Shown here: positions 9,412 through 18,278 of the stretch, piece by piece
Position numbering within the stretch: position 1 is the first letter of the stretch
How the letters are laid out: each line of letters opens with the position of its first letter
Assembly (NCBI RefSeq): GCF_900167365.1
Contig: NZ_FUXL01000004.1
Span: 346,443-410,442 of the forward strand
From: Consotaella salsifontis
Lineage (GTDB): Bacteria > Pseudomonadota > Alphaproteobacteria > Rhizobiales > Rhizobiaceae
DNA length: 64,000 nt
Direction of reading: 5' to 3'
Notes under the pieces: generated by a model
Seen by the model: the letters and a program-made list of their open reading frames with translations, nothing else
Database searches by the model: none
Told to the model about the DNA's origin: nothing
Position numbers and translations under genes: made by a program

Positions 9412-10401
9412 TCAGCGCTCGCGCATTCGAGCGGCCGCATAGCCCAAAAGAGCGGCCGCGCCGCCGGCGAGAGCCAGCGCGCCGCCGCGCACCAAACCGC
9501 TCGGCAGGCTGAGGACGCGCGTCACCTGCTCGGCCGAGAAGCGGCCCTCGGCACCGGGATCGCCCGGAACCGGCTGAAAGAGGTTGCCCTCGCGTGTACC
9601 GGGGGCCGGGATCTTGCTGAGCTGAGCCTTCCAGGCGCGATCCGCCACAGGGCGGTCCAGGAAGTTGGGCGCCACGGTTTCGGCCATCACAAGCTCGGCC
9701 GTCGAGCGGCCGATGAAGACTTCCTCGGCGCTGCCCATGGCCGCATCGAGAATGGCTCTGGCGACGGTTTCCGGCGAATAGACCGGCGGCGGCGCATCGG
9801 GCTCACGATCCAGCTTGGAGCGGCACCAGGAAAACTGCGGCGTGTTCACGGTCGGCAGCTGCATCATGGCGAGTTTGACCGGAACGCCCTCATGATAAAG
9901 CTCGGTGCGCAGCGCGGAGACGAAGCCGCGCACGGCGTGCTTGGCGGCGCAATAGGCCGACTGCAGCGGGATCGGGCGGTAGGCAAGCGACGAGCCGATG
10001 AAGACGATCTTGCCGCTCCGCGCCTTGCGCATGTGCCTCAACGCGGCGCGGGCGCCATGCACCTGCCCCATGTACACGACATCGGTCACGCGGGAGAACT
10101 CTTCCGGCGTCATCTGGTCGAAGGGCGCGTAGACGGTGGTCATGGCGTCGTTGATCCACAGATCGATACCGCCCCAATCGGCCGCGACGGCGTCCGCCGC
10201 CGCCTCCACCGCCGATGCATCGACGACATCGACAGAAAAGGTCATCGCTCGCCGGCCGAAGTCCTGGATTTCTTCTGCCGTCTTGGCCAGCCGCCCCTCG
10301 TCGCGGGCAATGACGGCAACGTCAAAGCCTCGTCGGGCCAGCTCGCGAGACAGCGCGCGTCCAACGCCCGCTGTTCCGCCGGTGACGACCGCTCGCGGCA
10401 T
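9412..10401 (-). CDS. SDR family NAD(P)-dependent oxidoreductase
   Basis: A 329-residue short-chain dehydrogenase/reductase. The N-terminal motif TGGTAGVGRAL binds the dinucleotide, and the catalytic tetrad is visible as Ser in IGSSLAY and the Tyr/Lys pair in YCAAKHAV. An extension of about 90 residues follows the SDR core and ends in a small-residue-rich hydrophobic stretch (GALALAGGAAALLGYAAA) that may anchor it in the membrane. The start is preceded by AGGAG seven bases away. It converges on edd with only seven bases between the stops. The substrate is unknown. Confidence 0.85.
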   Translation of the reverse strand: MPRAVVTGGTAGVGRALSRELARRGFDVAVIARDEGRLAKTAEEIQDFGRRAMTFSVDVVDASAVEAAADAVAADWGGIDLWINDAMTTVYAPFDQMTPEEFSRVTDVVYMGQVHGARAALRHMRKARSGKIVFIGSSLAYRPIPLQSAYCAAKHAVRGFVSALRTELYHEGVPVKLAMMQLPTVNTPQFSWCRSKLDREPDAPPPVYSPETVARAILDAAMGSAEEVFIGRSTAELVMAETVAPNFLDRPVADRAWKAQLSKIPAPGTREGNLFQPVPGDPGAEGRFSAEQVTRVLSLPSGLVRGGALALAGGAAALLGYAAARMRER

Positions 10402-10476
10402 GATGCCTCTCCTTCCATCGAAATTGCTGATCAGGAAGGAGTAATCGAGAGCGATCTGACGGGTTCCTTTTCCGCG

Positions 10477-12609
10477 TCAGGCGAGGGAGGGAGAGGCCTC
10501 GCCCGAGCGCTTGCGCCGAATCTCGGCCAACGCCGCCTTCACCGCCGCGATATCGCGGTGGAGCTGAAGCATCTCGGCGTCGAATTCCTCCTCGTTCGGC
10601 TCGTCGAAATCGGCGGGCGACCCGGCGATCTCGTGGATGCGGGCACGAAGGGCCGCAATATCGTCTTCCATGCCGCCGGCCGACGCACTGTCTTCGCTCG
10701 GCTTGCGCGCTTCCGCCTTGACCGGCAGCGGCTCGGAGGCCGGCTCTTCGTTCATCGGATGCGCCGCCTTGATCTCCTGCCTTACGGGCTCGGAATCGCG
10801 AGCGGCGCGTCGATGAATAAGATCGATATCGCCGAGCGAGGGCGCCGGGGCGGCTGGCCGAACCGGCGCTGCGGGAGCAGTGGGAGCCGCCTGAACGGGC
10901 ACATCGTCCTTGGCCTCGGGGAAGAGAGGCGATGGCGCCTCGGCCTTGGCTGGAGCCGGGGTCTGCTTCATCGCCGGCTCCTCCACCACCACCTCCATCG
11001 CGGCGGGCCCGGACAGCTCGACGGCGAAGGCTGCCTGGCGACCGTTCGCCGAGGGCGCGACGACGGCGGCTTCCGGGACCGGCTGGGCAGACATGGCGGC
11101 GGTCGCGGCGGCATAGGCCGGTGAGGGATCGCGCCCTTGCGGCAGCACGTCCCGGATCATGCTGATCAGGACCCAGGCGATGGCGAGGCCAAGGCCGGCG
11201 ACAAACCCGATGATGGCGCCCAGGATGACGACGATCTTGCGCGAAAGGCTGGCGGGATCAAGCGGCCGGGTGGCTTCGGAAATAACCCGCACGTTGTTGG
11301 TGTTGAGCCCCTCCTGCTCGCCGATTTCGCGGGAGCGCAGGAGAAAGGCCTCATAGACGGAGCGGGCGGCTTCGGCCTCTCGTTCCAACTGGCGCAGCCG
11401 CACGAAGGCCTCGCCATTGGTGACCTGGCGCACCTTGAGCTCGTCGATCTGGCGGGTAAGGTCGCGCTCGGTCTGCTTGCTGCGTTGAAGCTCGGTCTGT
11501 GCGGCTCCCACCACGCGCTGGAGTTCGCCGGCGATCGCCTGGCGCGCGGACGCCAGAGCCTCCTCGGCAGCGATGCGCTGGGGATGGCGCGGGCCGAGCT
11601 TGGCGGAAAGGCTCGCCGCCGCATGGGCGAGATCGGCATAGCTCGAACGCAGCCGGACCAGCGCCTCCGAGGTCAGCTCCTCGGGGAAGGCGCCCTTGAC
11701 CACGGCATCGACATCCGCGTTCCGCATGGAGTCGGCCTTGGCCTGGAGGGAGGCGATCTGGGCGCGGACGCGGGCGAGTTCGTTGTTGATGGAAACGATG
11801 TAGTCGTCATCGATGAGCCGACCGTTGACACCGATCAGCTGGTTCTCGGCCTTATAGGTTTCGACGGCGCTCTCGGCATCGCTCACGCGCTTGCGCAGTT
11901 CGTCGAGGCGCGAGGACAGCGCATCCGTGGCGCGGCGGGCCGTATCCGACTGGATGCGAGCTTGCTCGTCGAGATACTTGTCGGCAACGAGATTGGCCAG
12001 GCGCGCGGCCTTGTCGGGGTCCTCGCTTTTGACGGAGAGCGTGATGACGAAGCTCTTGGGCGCGCGCGCCGCGCTCAGGCGGTCTCGCAGATTGGCGATA
12101 GTCTTCAGCCGCGTGTCCTCGCGCGCCTGTTCCTCGTTCTCCTGCCCGAACGGCAGGATGTCTGAGATGAGCGCGCCAAGTCCCTCCTTGGCAGAACCGT
12201 TGAATTCGGGATCGCCCGTAAGGTTCGCCTCGTCGACCACCGCGAACAGAACGCTGTTGGATAGGATCACCGAGATCTGGCTGTCGATCAGTGCGAGGCT
12301 CGCCTCGCTCGGCAGACCATTGGGCGTCACCTCGTTCTGCACCACCTTGAGATCGCGCGGATCGATGAGGATCTGCGAGGCCGCCTCGTAAATTTTCGGC
12401 GTCGACAGTGCCACCATGGCGGCGACGACGGCGCCGAGAACCGTCGTCCCGATGACGAAGGGCCTCGCGGACCAGACACGACCGAAGAATTCCACCGGAT
12501 CGAAGAGCGACCGACCGGACCCGCCCTGCTGACCGACAGGAACCGTGCCCGACACCCTGGACTGGGGAACGGTCTTTGCGGCGGAGCGAGGCGGAGAAGA
12601 GGTGAACAT
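10477..12609 (-). CDS. Wzz/GumC-type polysaccharide chain-length or export protein
   Basis: A 710-residue inner-membrane protein of the polysaccharide copolymerase family. A first membrane segment (FVIGTTVLGAVVAAMVALS) lies near residues 52-70, then comes a Wzz domain, a long periplasmic coiled-coil region, and a second membrane segment (VVILGAIIGFVAGLGLAIAW) with the Pro-rich SLSRKIVV lead-in. Unlike full-length Wzc/ExoP proteins it has no C-terminal tyrosine kinase domain: no Walker A or tyrosine cluster is seen. Instead about 220 residues rich in Ala, Pro and Glu follow. It heads the minus-strand side of an exopolysaccharide block and should control chain length or export. Confidence 0.88.
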   Translation of the reverse strand: MFTSSPPRSAAKTVPQSRVSGTVPVGQQGGSGRSLFDPVEFFGRVWSARPFVIGTTVLGAVVAAMVALSTPKIYEAASQILIDPRDLKVVQNEVTPNGLPSEASLALIDSQISVILSNSVLFAVVDEANLTGDPEFNGSAKEGLGALISDILPFGQENEEQAREDTRLKTIANLRDRLSAARAPKSFVITLSVKSEDPDKAARLANLVADKYLDEQARIQSDTARRATDALSSRLDELRKRVSDAESAVETYKAENQLIGVNGRLIDDDYIVSINNELARVRAQIASLQAKADSMRNADVDAVVKGAFPEELTSEALVRLRSSYADLAHAAASLSAKLGPRHPQRIAAEEALASARQAIAGELQRVVGAAQTELQRSKQTERDLTRQIDELKVRQVTNGEAFVRLRQLEREAEAARSVYEAFLLRSREIGEQEGLNTNNVRVISEATRPLDPASLSRKIVVILGAIIGFVAGLGLAIAWVLISMIRDVLPQGRDPSPAYAAATAAMSAQPVPEAAVVAPSANGRQAAFAVELSGPAAMEVVVEEPAMKQTPAPAKAEAPSPLFPEAKDDVPVQAAPTAPAAPVRPAAPAPSLGDIDLIHRRAARDSEPVRQEIKAAHPMNEEPASEPLPVKAEARKPSEDSASAGGMEDDIAALRARIHEIAGSPADFDEPNEEEFDAEMLQLHRDIAAVKAALAEIRRKRSGEASPSLA

Positions 12610-12732
12610 TCGTTGGAAAGGTCCCGTCGCGGCACCATCTGCCGCAGCCTGCGTCTTTCACACGAATCTCTCGCACCATGGCAAACAAAGCGTTAATTTG
12701 CTTTGCGCGCCAAAGTATTTCCGCGGAAACGC

Positions 12733-13806
12733 TCAGCGGCCGTGCTTCAGGCGATCCAGGAGCGGACCGAACCACGCCTTGCGGCGATAATGCTCGTCCA
12801 GCGGCAGAGGGCGTACGGGCGTCCCGTCCGGCCTCGGCATCGCGCCGCCGACCCAGCTATAGCGATCGGTCAGTCCCCAGGCGATCACCGCCTCGGGCTG
12901 CTGACCGGCGAAGACGGCATCGAGCAGGGCATTGACTGCCTTGCCCGCCGCCGCGTCCTGCTCGGCCGGCCCGCCCTCGATGTGCCAGTCGATGATGTCG
13001 AGTTCGCTGACGATGAGACCGACATCGATCGCTTTCAGCGCCGCACCGAAAGCGGCGATCGCGTCGTGATCGATCTGGAGATCGGCATAGAGGTGGCCCT
13101 GCATGCCGACGGCGTGGACGGGCACGCCCGCATCCTTCAACTGCCGGACCATGGCGAGCATCGTCGCGCGGCGCGCATCGCACCGAGGACCGACATATTC
13201 GAGATCGTAGTCGTTGATGACCAGCCGCGCCTTGGGATCGGCCTTGGCCGCCGTCAGGAAGGCGAGAGGGATATGGCGCGGCCCTAAGACTCTCAGCCAA
13301 TGGGTATCGCGCAGCGCGCCCTCCTGTGGCGGATCGTTGGCGATCACCTCGTTGACGACGTCCCAGCTCGTGAGGCGCCCGGCGTAATGGTCGGCGACCG
13401 TTTCGATGTGCTCGATCAGAACGGCCTCCAGGCGCTTCGGATCGGTGATCGCCTTCACCCAGTCGGGCGTCCCGCCCCACCACAGAAAGCAGTGCCCCCG
13501 CGAGCCCTTGCCGTGGGACAGAGCGAAATCAACGATGCGATCGGCGGGCTCGAAGGAAAAGACGTCCGGCGAAGGCCGAAGCAGATCGAACTTCAGCTCG
13601 TTCATCGGCATGATGAGATCGCAGTAGGTCAGGAACGCCTTGCGATACTCGGGATCGACGTCGAAATGTTCGGCCTGGATGGCTCCGCCGAAAGGAACGC
13701 GCCGGCGCGCCGGTGCCGCGATGGTGGGTGCGACTTCTCCGGCAGCCAGAGCCAAACCCATCGCGCCAGCCAGGCAATCACGCCGCGTTAAGGTTCGGCG
13801 GATCAT
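12733..13806 (-). CDS. GH10 family endo-1,4-beta-xylanase-like glycanase, Tat-exported
   Basis: A 357-residue glycoside hydrolase of family 10. The acid/base Glu sits in WDVVNE and the nucleophile Glu in SELDI, the two family signatures, and MNELKFD and GMQGHLY are also typical. The N-terminus TRRDCLAGAMGLALAA is a twin-arginine signal followed by a hydrophobic core, so it should be exported folded through the Tat system. It sits between the Wzz-like protein and the flippase, so it may trim or remodel the cell's own polysaccharide rather than digest plant xylan. That role is inference from context. Confidence 0.9.
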   Translation of the reverse strand: MIRRTLTRRDCLAGAMGLALAAGEVAPTIAAPARRRVPFGGAIQAEHFDVDPEYRKAFLTYCDLIMPMNELKFDLLRPSPDVFSFEPADRIVDFALSHGKGSRGHCFLWWGGTPDWVKAITDPKRLEAVLIEHIETVADHYAGRLTSWDVVNEVIANDPPQEGALRDTHWLRVLGPRHIPLAFLTAAKADPKARLVINDYDLEYVGPRCDARRATMLAMVRQLKDAGVPVHAVGMQGHLYADLQIDHDAIAAFGAALKAIDVGLIVSELDIIDWHIEGGPAEQDAAAGKAVNALLDAVFAGQQPEAVIAWGLTDRYSWVGGAMPRPDGTPVRPLPLDEHYRRKAWFGPLLDRLKHGR

Positions 13807-13908
13807 AATTGCCCGATCCTGCGGGCGTGCTCTCCAGCAACCTCATACGCCGCTCTTCGTGATTTGCCGCTGGATGGCATCGGCGCTCGCCCAAGAAATC
13901 GGATTCGA

Positions 13909-15207
13909 ATGTCACGGTGGACCACGAAGCTTAACAAGCACATAAGCCTGATGGTCGCCTATGCCTCCTTGCTTGGCGGCTCGGCGGGGCGACTGGTGCT
14001 GTCGCTGGCCTATTTCGTCTCTGTGGCCAACAGCCTGACCGTGGCCGATTTCGGGCTGTTCGCGACGGCCTCCGCGACCGGCGTCGTCGTCTCACGCATT
14101 GCCGCCTTCGGCTTCGTCTCCCCGCTCTACCGCACCGCGACCGTGCGAAAGCGCCTGATCGGTGCCTATACGACGGGGTTCCTCATCGCCTTCCTGCTGT
14201 CGCTGCCGCTGATGGCGCTGGCGGCGGGCGGGTTCTATCTGGCGTTCTTCAAGGCCGAGATGCCCTTCGTCGCCTTCTGTGCCGTCGCCGCCGCCGAAAT
14301 TCTCTGCTGGCGGATGTTGGAAGTGGTGGTGATCGTCAACAACGGGCTCGGGCGCTTCACGCGCGGCGCGGTCATCGTCATCATGGGTTCCGGCTTTCGC
14401 GCCATCGCCGCCGTCAGCTTCGCCATCGGCGCCAGCCATACGCTGACCAACTGGTCGCTCGCCTATCTCGGCGCCAATGCGCTTTCACTCTTGGTCGCGG
14501 CGGTTTTCTTCTATCCACGCCAGCGCCTGCGTTTCACGCCCCACCTCTATTTCGCGCGCTGGCGCGACAGTGTCTCGGTCGCGGGGGCGGAAATCCTCTT
14601 CTACCTCCAGTCGGAACTGGACAAGATGCTGGTGCTCTCGCTCGGCGGCGCCGAGGTCGCCGGCATCTACGCCATGCTGATGCGGCTGATCGACCTCACC
14701 GCGATGCCGGTGCGCGCCTTCAACACGATGATCGTGCAAAAGCTCATGCGCTCCGCCGAGTGGCTCGCTTCCTGGCGCACGCGCATCCTCATCGAAGGCG
14801 GGGTGGCGCTGGTTTCGATCGCGGGACTCGGCTTTCTCGGTCTCGTCCTGCACGTTGCGCCGCGTCTTCTCGGCAACAACGTCGCCGAGGCCGCGCCGCT
14901 GGTTCTTCTGCCGTTGCTGGTGCCCGCTTTCCGCAACCTCGTCGAATATGAAAGCGAACTCCTCTACGCCACCGGCAGGACGACCGTACGCGCCCTGATC
15001 CTGGCGCTTGTCGGCCTCCTCAAGGCGGGGCTCCTTGCCCTGCTTCTGACGACGCATGACACGACCACCGCCTGGATCGTCTGGCTCAACGGGGTGTTCT
15101 TCGTGCTCTGGCTGTCCTCGGCGCTGACCACCTATGCCGCGCTCGACGCCCAGCGGCGGCGGGGCCGCGCGACGGCGCTCACTCCAAGCCCGCAACCCGG
15201 CGAATGA
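13909..15207 (+). CDS. Polysaccharide flippase-like membrane protein (Wzx/MATE fold)
   Basis: A protein of about 432 residues with many hydrophobic segments, of the polysaccharide biosynthesis/oligosaccharide flippase type. It would move lipid-linked sugar units across the inner membrane for assembly. The N-terminal segment MVAYASLLGGSAGRLVLSLAYF and later LFYLQSELDKMLVLSLGGAEVAGIYAMLMRL-like content fit this fold. The start at ATG 13909 is preferred over a TTG at 13864; ATG 13951 is a further possibility. Its 3' end overlaps the convergent DUF6492 gene by 29 bases. Confidence 0.8.
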   Translation: MSRWTTKLNKHISLMVAYASLLGGSAGRLVLSLAYFVSVANSLTVADFGLFATASATGVVVSRIAAFGFVSPLYRTATVRKRLIGAYTTGFLIAFLLSLPLMALAAGGFYLAFFKAEMPFVAFCAVAAAEILCWRMLEVVVIVNNGLGRFTRGAVIVIMGSGFRAIAAVSFAIGASHTLTNWSLAYLGANALSLLVAAVFFYPRQRLRFTPHLYFARWRDSVSVAGAEILFYLQSELDKMLVLSLGGAEVAGIYAMLMRLIDLTAMPVRAFNTMIVQKLMRSAEWLASWRTRILIEGGVALVSIAGLGFLGLVLHVAPRLLGNNVAEAAPLVLLPLLVPAFRNLVEYESELLYATGRTTVRALILALVGLLKAGLLALLLTTHDTTTAWIVWLNGVFFVLWLSSALTTYAALDAQRRRGRATALTPSPQPGE

Positions 15208-16069
15208 GGGAGAGGTCGGTGCCGGTGAAGGACTGGATGCCGATCGCCACCTGATGGGGTGCCAGCGCCTCGACGAAGGTCGACAGCGCCCCCTCGCCCA
15301 TTGCCTCGCCGGCCCAGTAGACGCGGCAAAGCTGCTCGTCGGTCGGGACGTGGCGGTCCCGTCGGCCTTCCGCCTCGTCGACGAAGCGACCGTAGAGCAG
15401 GCATTCGGACAGGGCGCGGCTGCCGGCGAGCCCGGTCATCGCGCTCGCGCCGGTGACGTCCTCTATCCTTGCCAGAAGATCGCGCACCGTATCGGCGCGC
15501 CAGCCGATAAGCGTCGTGATGTAGTCGATGTCGTGGCGGGGCGGCGCCCCCAGCCCAAGCAGCAAGCCCGCCCGCACCGACCAGGCGTCGTGATTGCCGG
15601 CAATGGGTGGCGGAGCGTCGGGAATGCGGAAGAAGCGGAACGCCCTGCCCTGCCAGAAGCTCGCGGCATCAAAGGCGCGCACGAAAACGACGTCGGAGTC
15701 GATGGAAATCATCCCGACCTCGTCCATTAAGGCGGCAAAGGCGAGACGCCGGAGCTGCTGGACGTGCCAGCCGCGCAGCGGCGGCCCCTTCGGCGAGAGC
15801 CAGATGCGGCGACGGCCGAAACTCAGCGGATCGGGGAAAGCCCGCAGCCACCAAGGGAGCAGTTCGCGCTCGTCGACGATCCTGCGCCTCGGCCCCTCGA
15901 GAGGCTTGAACAGCGCGACGTCCGCCGCCTCGACCAGAATATAATGACAGCTATGCCCGGTGACATGCCGGTCGATACTCTCGCAGAGCAGCCGACACCG
16001 CGCGAGGTCGCCTCGATAGCTCGATGTGACGAGCGCGGTTGGGGGGCACGTTTCCGTCGTTGCGATCAA
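15179..16069 (-). CDS. DUF6492 family protein, probable glycosyltransferase-like
   Basis: About 296 residues. The fold resembles nucleotide-sugar transferases: TALVTSSYRGDLARC at the N-terminus and an acidic motif ISIDSDVVFVR that resembles the metal-binding D-x-D region of GT-A enzymes. I chose a TTG start at 16069 because it overlaps the stop of the upstream wecG-like gene (TTGA) and is preceded by GAGGG at normal spacing. A longer frame reaches ATG 16198, but that would lie largely inside the upstream gene. It belongs to the exopolysaccharide block; the sugar and acceptor are unknown. Confidence 0.7.
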   Translation of the reverse strand: MIATTETCPPTALVTSSYRGDLARCRLLCESIDRHVTGHSCHYILVEAADVALFKPLEGPRRRIVDERELLPWWLRAFPDPLSFGRRRIWLSPKGPPLRGWHVQQLRRLAFAALMDEVGMISIDSDVVFVRAFDAASFWQGRAFRFFRIPDAPPPIAGNHDAWSVRAGLLLGLGAPPRHDIDYITTLIGWRADTVRDLLARIEDVTGASAMTGLAGSRALSECLLYGRFVDEAEGRRDRHVPTDEQLCRVYWAGEAMGEGALSTFVEALAPHQVAIGIQSFTGTDLSLIRRVAGLE

Positions 16070-16863
16070 CGCATCGCCCTCGCCCGGCCGAACCTCAAGA
16101 GTGCAACGCGCAAGAGGAAGGCCGGATTGCCGACGACATAGCGCCGCCACAGGCGGCGCGGTTCGATCGCCAAGCGAAAGGCCCATTCGAGCCGCCAAAG
16201 CCGAACAGCAGCCGGCGCACGGGGCACCTTGCCGGCCGCGAAATCGAGAAAGGCGCCGATCGCCATCACCACCGTCCCTTCCTGGCCGCTCATGTGCCGG
16301 GCAATGAAGAGCTCCTGACGCGGCACGCTGAGGCCGACGAGAACGAGATCCGGACAGGCCGACCGCAACCTGGCGAGAACCTCCATGGTGGGCGACCCTT
16401 CACCGAAATAGCCGTGGGAAACCGGCAGGAAGGCATGGCGTGGGTAGCGTTCCGCCAGATGGCGCGCGGCCGTCTCGACGACGCCCGGCTCACCCCCGAC
16501 CAGCGCCACGCGAAGAGGCCGGCCGATCCGCTCCAGGATCGCCGGCGTCAGGTCCGTGCCGTTGAGGTTCTCTGGGAATGCCTCGCCGAACAGAGCGCGC
16601 GAGGCGATGTCCATGCCGATACCATCAGGCAAAACGAGAAAGGCGCCGAGACTGTCGCGATAGTCGGAGCTCTCTGCCGCAACGTTGAAACAATGGGCAT
16701 TGACGAAGGCGATCTTGAGGTGCGAGCGCGTCGCAAGGCTCGCCTCGATCATGGAGATCACCGCGCCGGTGTTGGTCGCCATGACATCGACATCGCCCAT
16801 GGCGCGCACTTCAGCGGGACCGACCGAGGCCGCGCTGATGGCGAGGGGCAGCGCATAGGTCAT
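16066..16863 (-). CDS. WecG/TagA/CpsF family glycosyltransferase
   Basis: A 265-residue GT26-type transferase. Diagnostic features are the early conserved FVNAHCFNVAAE region, LPDGIGMD, LVGGEPGVVETAA, LVGLSVPRQELF, and the C-terminal RLEWAFRLAIEPRRLWRRY, typical of WecG/TagA proteins. These enzymes add an N-acetylmannosamine-type or similar residue to a lipid-linked intermediate at the inner face of the membrane. It starts four bases after the GT4 gene and overlaps the DUF6492 gene, so the three form one minus-strand operon. Confidence 0.92.
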   Translation of the reverse strand: MTYALPLAISAASVGPAEVRAMGDVDVMATNTGAVISMIEASLATRSHLKIAFVNAHCFNVAAESSDYRDSLGAFLVLPDGIGMDIASRALFGEAFPENLNGTDLTPAILERIGRPLRVALVGGEPGVVETAARHLAERYPRHAFLPVSHGYFGEGSPTMEVLARLRSACPDLVLVGLSVPRQELFIARHMSGQEGTVVMAIGAFLDFAAGKVPRAPAAVRLWRLEWAFRLAIEPRRLWRRYVVGNPAFLLRVALLRFGRARAMR

Positions 16864-16867
16864 CGCC

Positions 16868-18100
16868 TCAGCCCCGCATCCGGTTCACCGCCGGGCTCCA
16901 CTCTGCCATGCGTCCCGCGCCGCCGCGAGCGTCGGCAGAGAGCGCTTCACGAAACAGCGAGATGCCGCGGCCGAGGCCTGCTGATAGCGCCAACCGTTGG
17001 CGATCGGCGAATTCGCGCCCGTCGGCTCTGGCAAGACGCCCGGCCCGCTCGCTCTCCACCTGTTCGACCAGGGCGGAGGCAAAGGCTTCCGGGTCCTCGG
17101 CGACGACGACATTGGCGGGCAGAAAATCGACGCCCCGCAGGGCTGCGCGGGTCGCGACCGCCGGCATTCCCTCCTCGAACGTCTCGATGGTCTTGAGCTG
17201 AACGCCGGTGCCGCCCTTGGTCGCCAGGGCCATCACGCGGCACGAAAGAACGAAGGACTGCGCGTCCGGCACGCGGCCGAGATAGCTGACGCAGGCGGGC
17301 GCCGCCGGAGGGCGTCTGTCGAAACGGCCGGCAATGCCCACCCGCAGGTCCGGCGGCAGCAGCGGCGCGACGTTCTCGATGAACCAGTCGAGGCCGATCC
17401 GGTTGGGAGCCCAGCTCCAATTGCCGATCAGGCCGATGTCATAGGCGCGCTGCCGGTCGTCGGCACGGGACTGGCGGCCGATGGACAGGGCGAGCGGAAT
17501 GCACCGCTCCTCCTGGCGCGGGCAAAGCTTCTGGGCATCCATCGCGCTGAGTGTCAGAACCAGACGCGCCTCGTGGCAAAGCCGTTCCTCGGCCGCCTCG
17601 AGCAGGCGCGCCTCGCGCGCATAGAGGAAGCGCATGAGCGCAGACCGGGCGTTGACCGCGTTTTCCGCCGCCGACTGGTGCTCGACATTGTGCGCGACAA
17701 AGATGGACGGCTTGTCGGTCGCCAGAAACGGATAGGCGGTCGGCATCTGGATCGAATTCAGCACGTAGCCGTCGGAAGGACCCGCCGAGGCAATGGCCTG
17801 ACGCATCTCCTCCGGCGACAGGACGGCGAGCTTAGCCGCGCCCACCGGCAGGCGGCGTGCCATGGCGCGCGCCACCCAGCCGGCTTTTTTTACAGCGCCA
17901 GCGCCGGCGTTTTCGAAGCTGATCTCACCCAGCGAAACCTCGTTGGGTCGAAGAGGACGGAAGCCTGCACGCGTGAAGCCAACAAAGCAAAGCTCGATGC
18001 CGGCATGACGCAATTCGTTGATAATCGCCAAAGTGGCGATTTCGAACCCCGTGACCGGGGTATCGTCAGCAAGAAGCGAGCTGATGAACGTTAAGCGCAT
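16868..18100 (-). CDS. Glycosyltransferase family 4 protein
   Basis: About 410 residues, with the two-domain GT-B arrangement expected of GT4. Visible are the N-terminal GFEIATLAIINELRHAG helix, FVAHNVEHQSAAENA in the N-domain, and a C-terminal nucleotide-sugar part with GLIGNWSWAPNRIGLDWF, SYLGRVPDA and GGTGVQLKTIE. ATG 18100 is chosen over the TTG at 18127 because AGGG lies seven bases before it. It is first in the minus-strand GT4, wecG-like, DUF6492 operon and diverges from the GT2 gene. Confidence 0.87.
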   Translation of the reverse strand: MRLTFISSLLADDTPVTGFEIATLAIINELRHAGIELCFVGFTRAGFRPLRPNEVSLGEISFENAGAGAVKKAGWVARAMARRLPVGAAKLAVLSPEEMRQAIASAGPSDGYVLNSIQMPTAYPFLATDKPSIFVAHNVEHQSAAENAVNARSALMRFLYAREARLLEAAEERLCHEARLVLTLSAMDAQKLCPRQEERCIPLALSIGRQSRADDRQRAYDIGLIGNWSWAPNRIGLDWFIENVAPLLPPDLRVGIAGRFDRRPPAAPACVSYLGRVPDAQSFVLSCRVMALATKGGTGVQLKTIETFEEGMPAVATRAALRGVDFLPANVVVAEDPEAFASALVEQVESERAGRLARADGREFADRQRLALSAGLGRGISLFREALSADARGGAGRMAEWSPAVNRMRG

Positions 18101-18278
18101 GGACACCCTGGCCGGAGAGGTCGGCAATCAATCGAATTTAAACTAGAAGGACTTTCCGCTCCACTAACAATCCTTGACCAATGCAATCGATCCATGGCGC
18201 CGCGACGGTGCCGCTGTTGATCCATTGTTGAGGGTTCGCTCGTAAATTTGCCGTTCACGGGAAGGCGAATGGACAGCC

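Noticed and set aside
9244..11124. A 626-codon plus-strand open frame.
   Set aside because: It runs antisense to the SDR and Wzz genes and across the end of edd, with no domain; typical of high-GC shadow frames.
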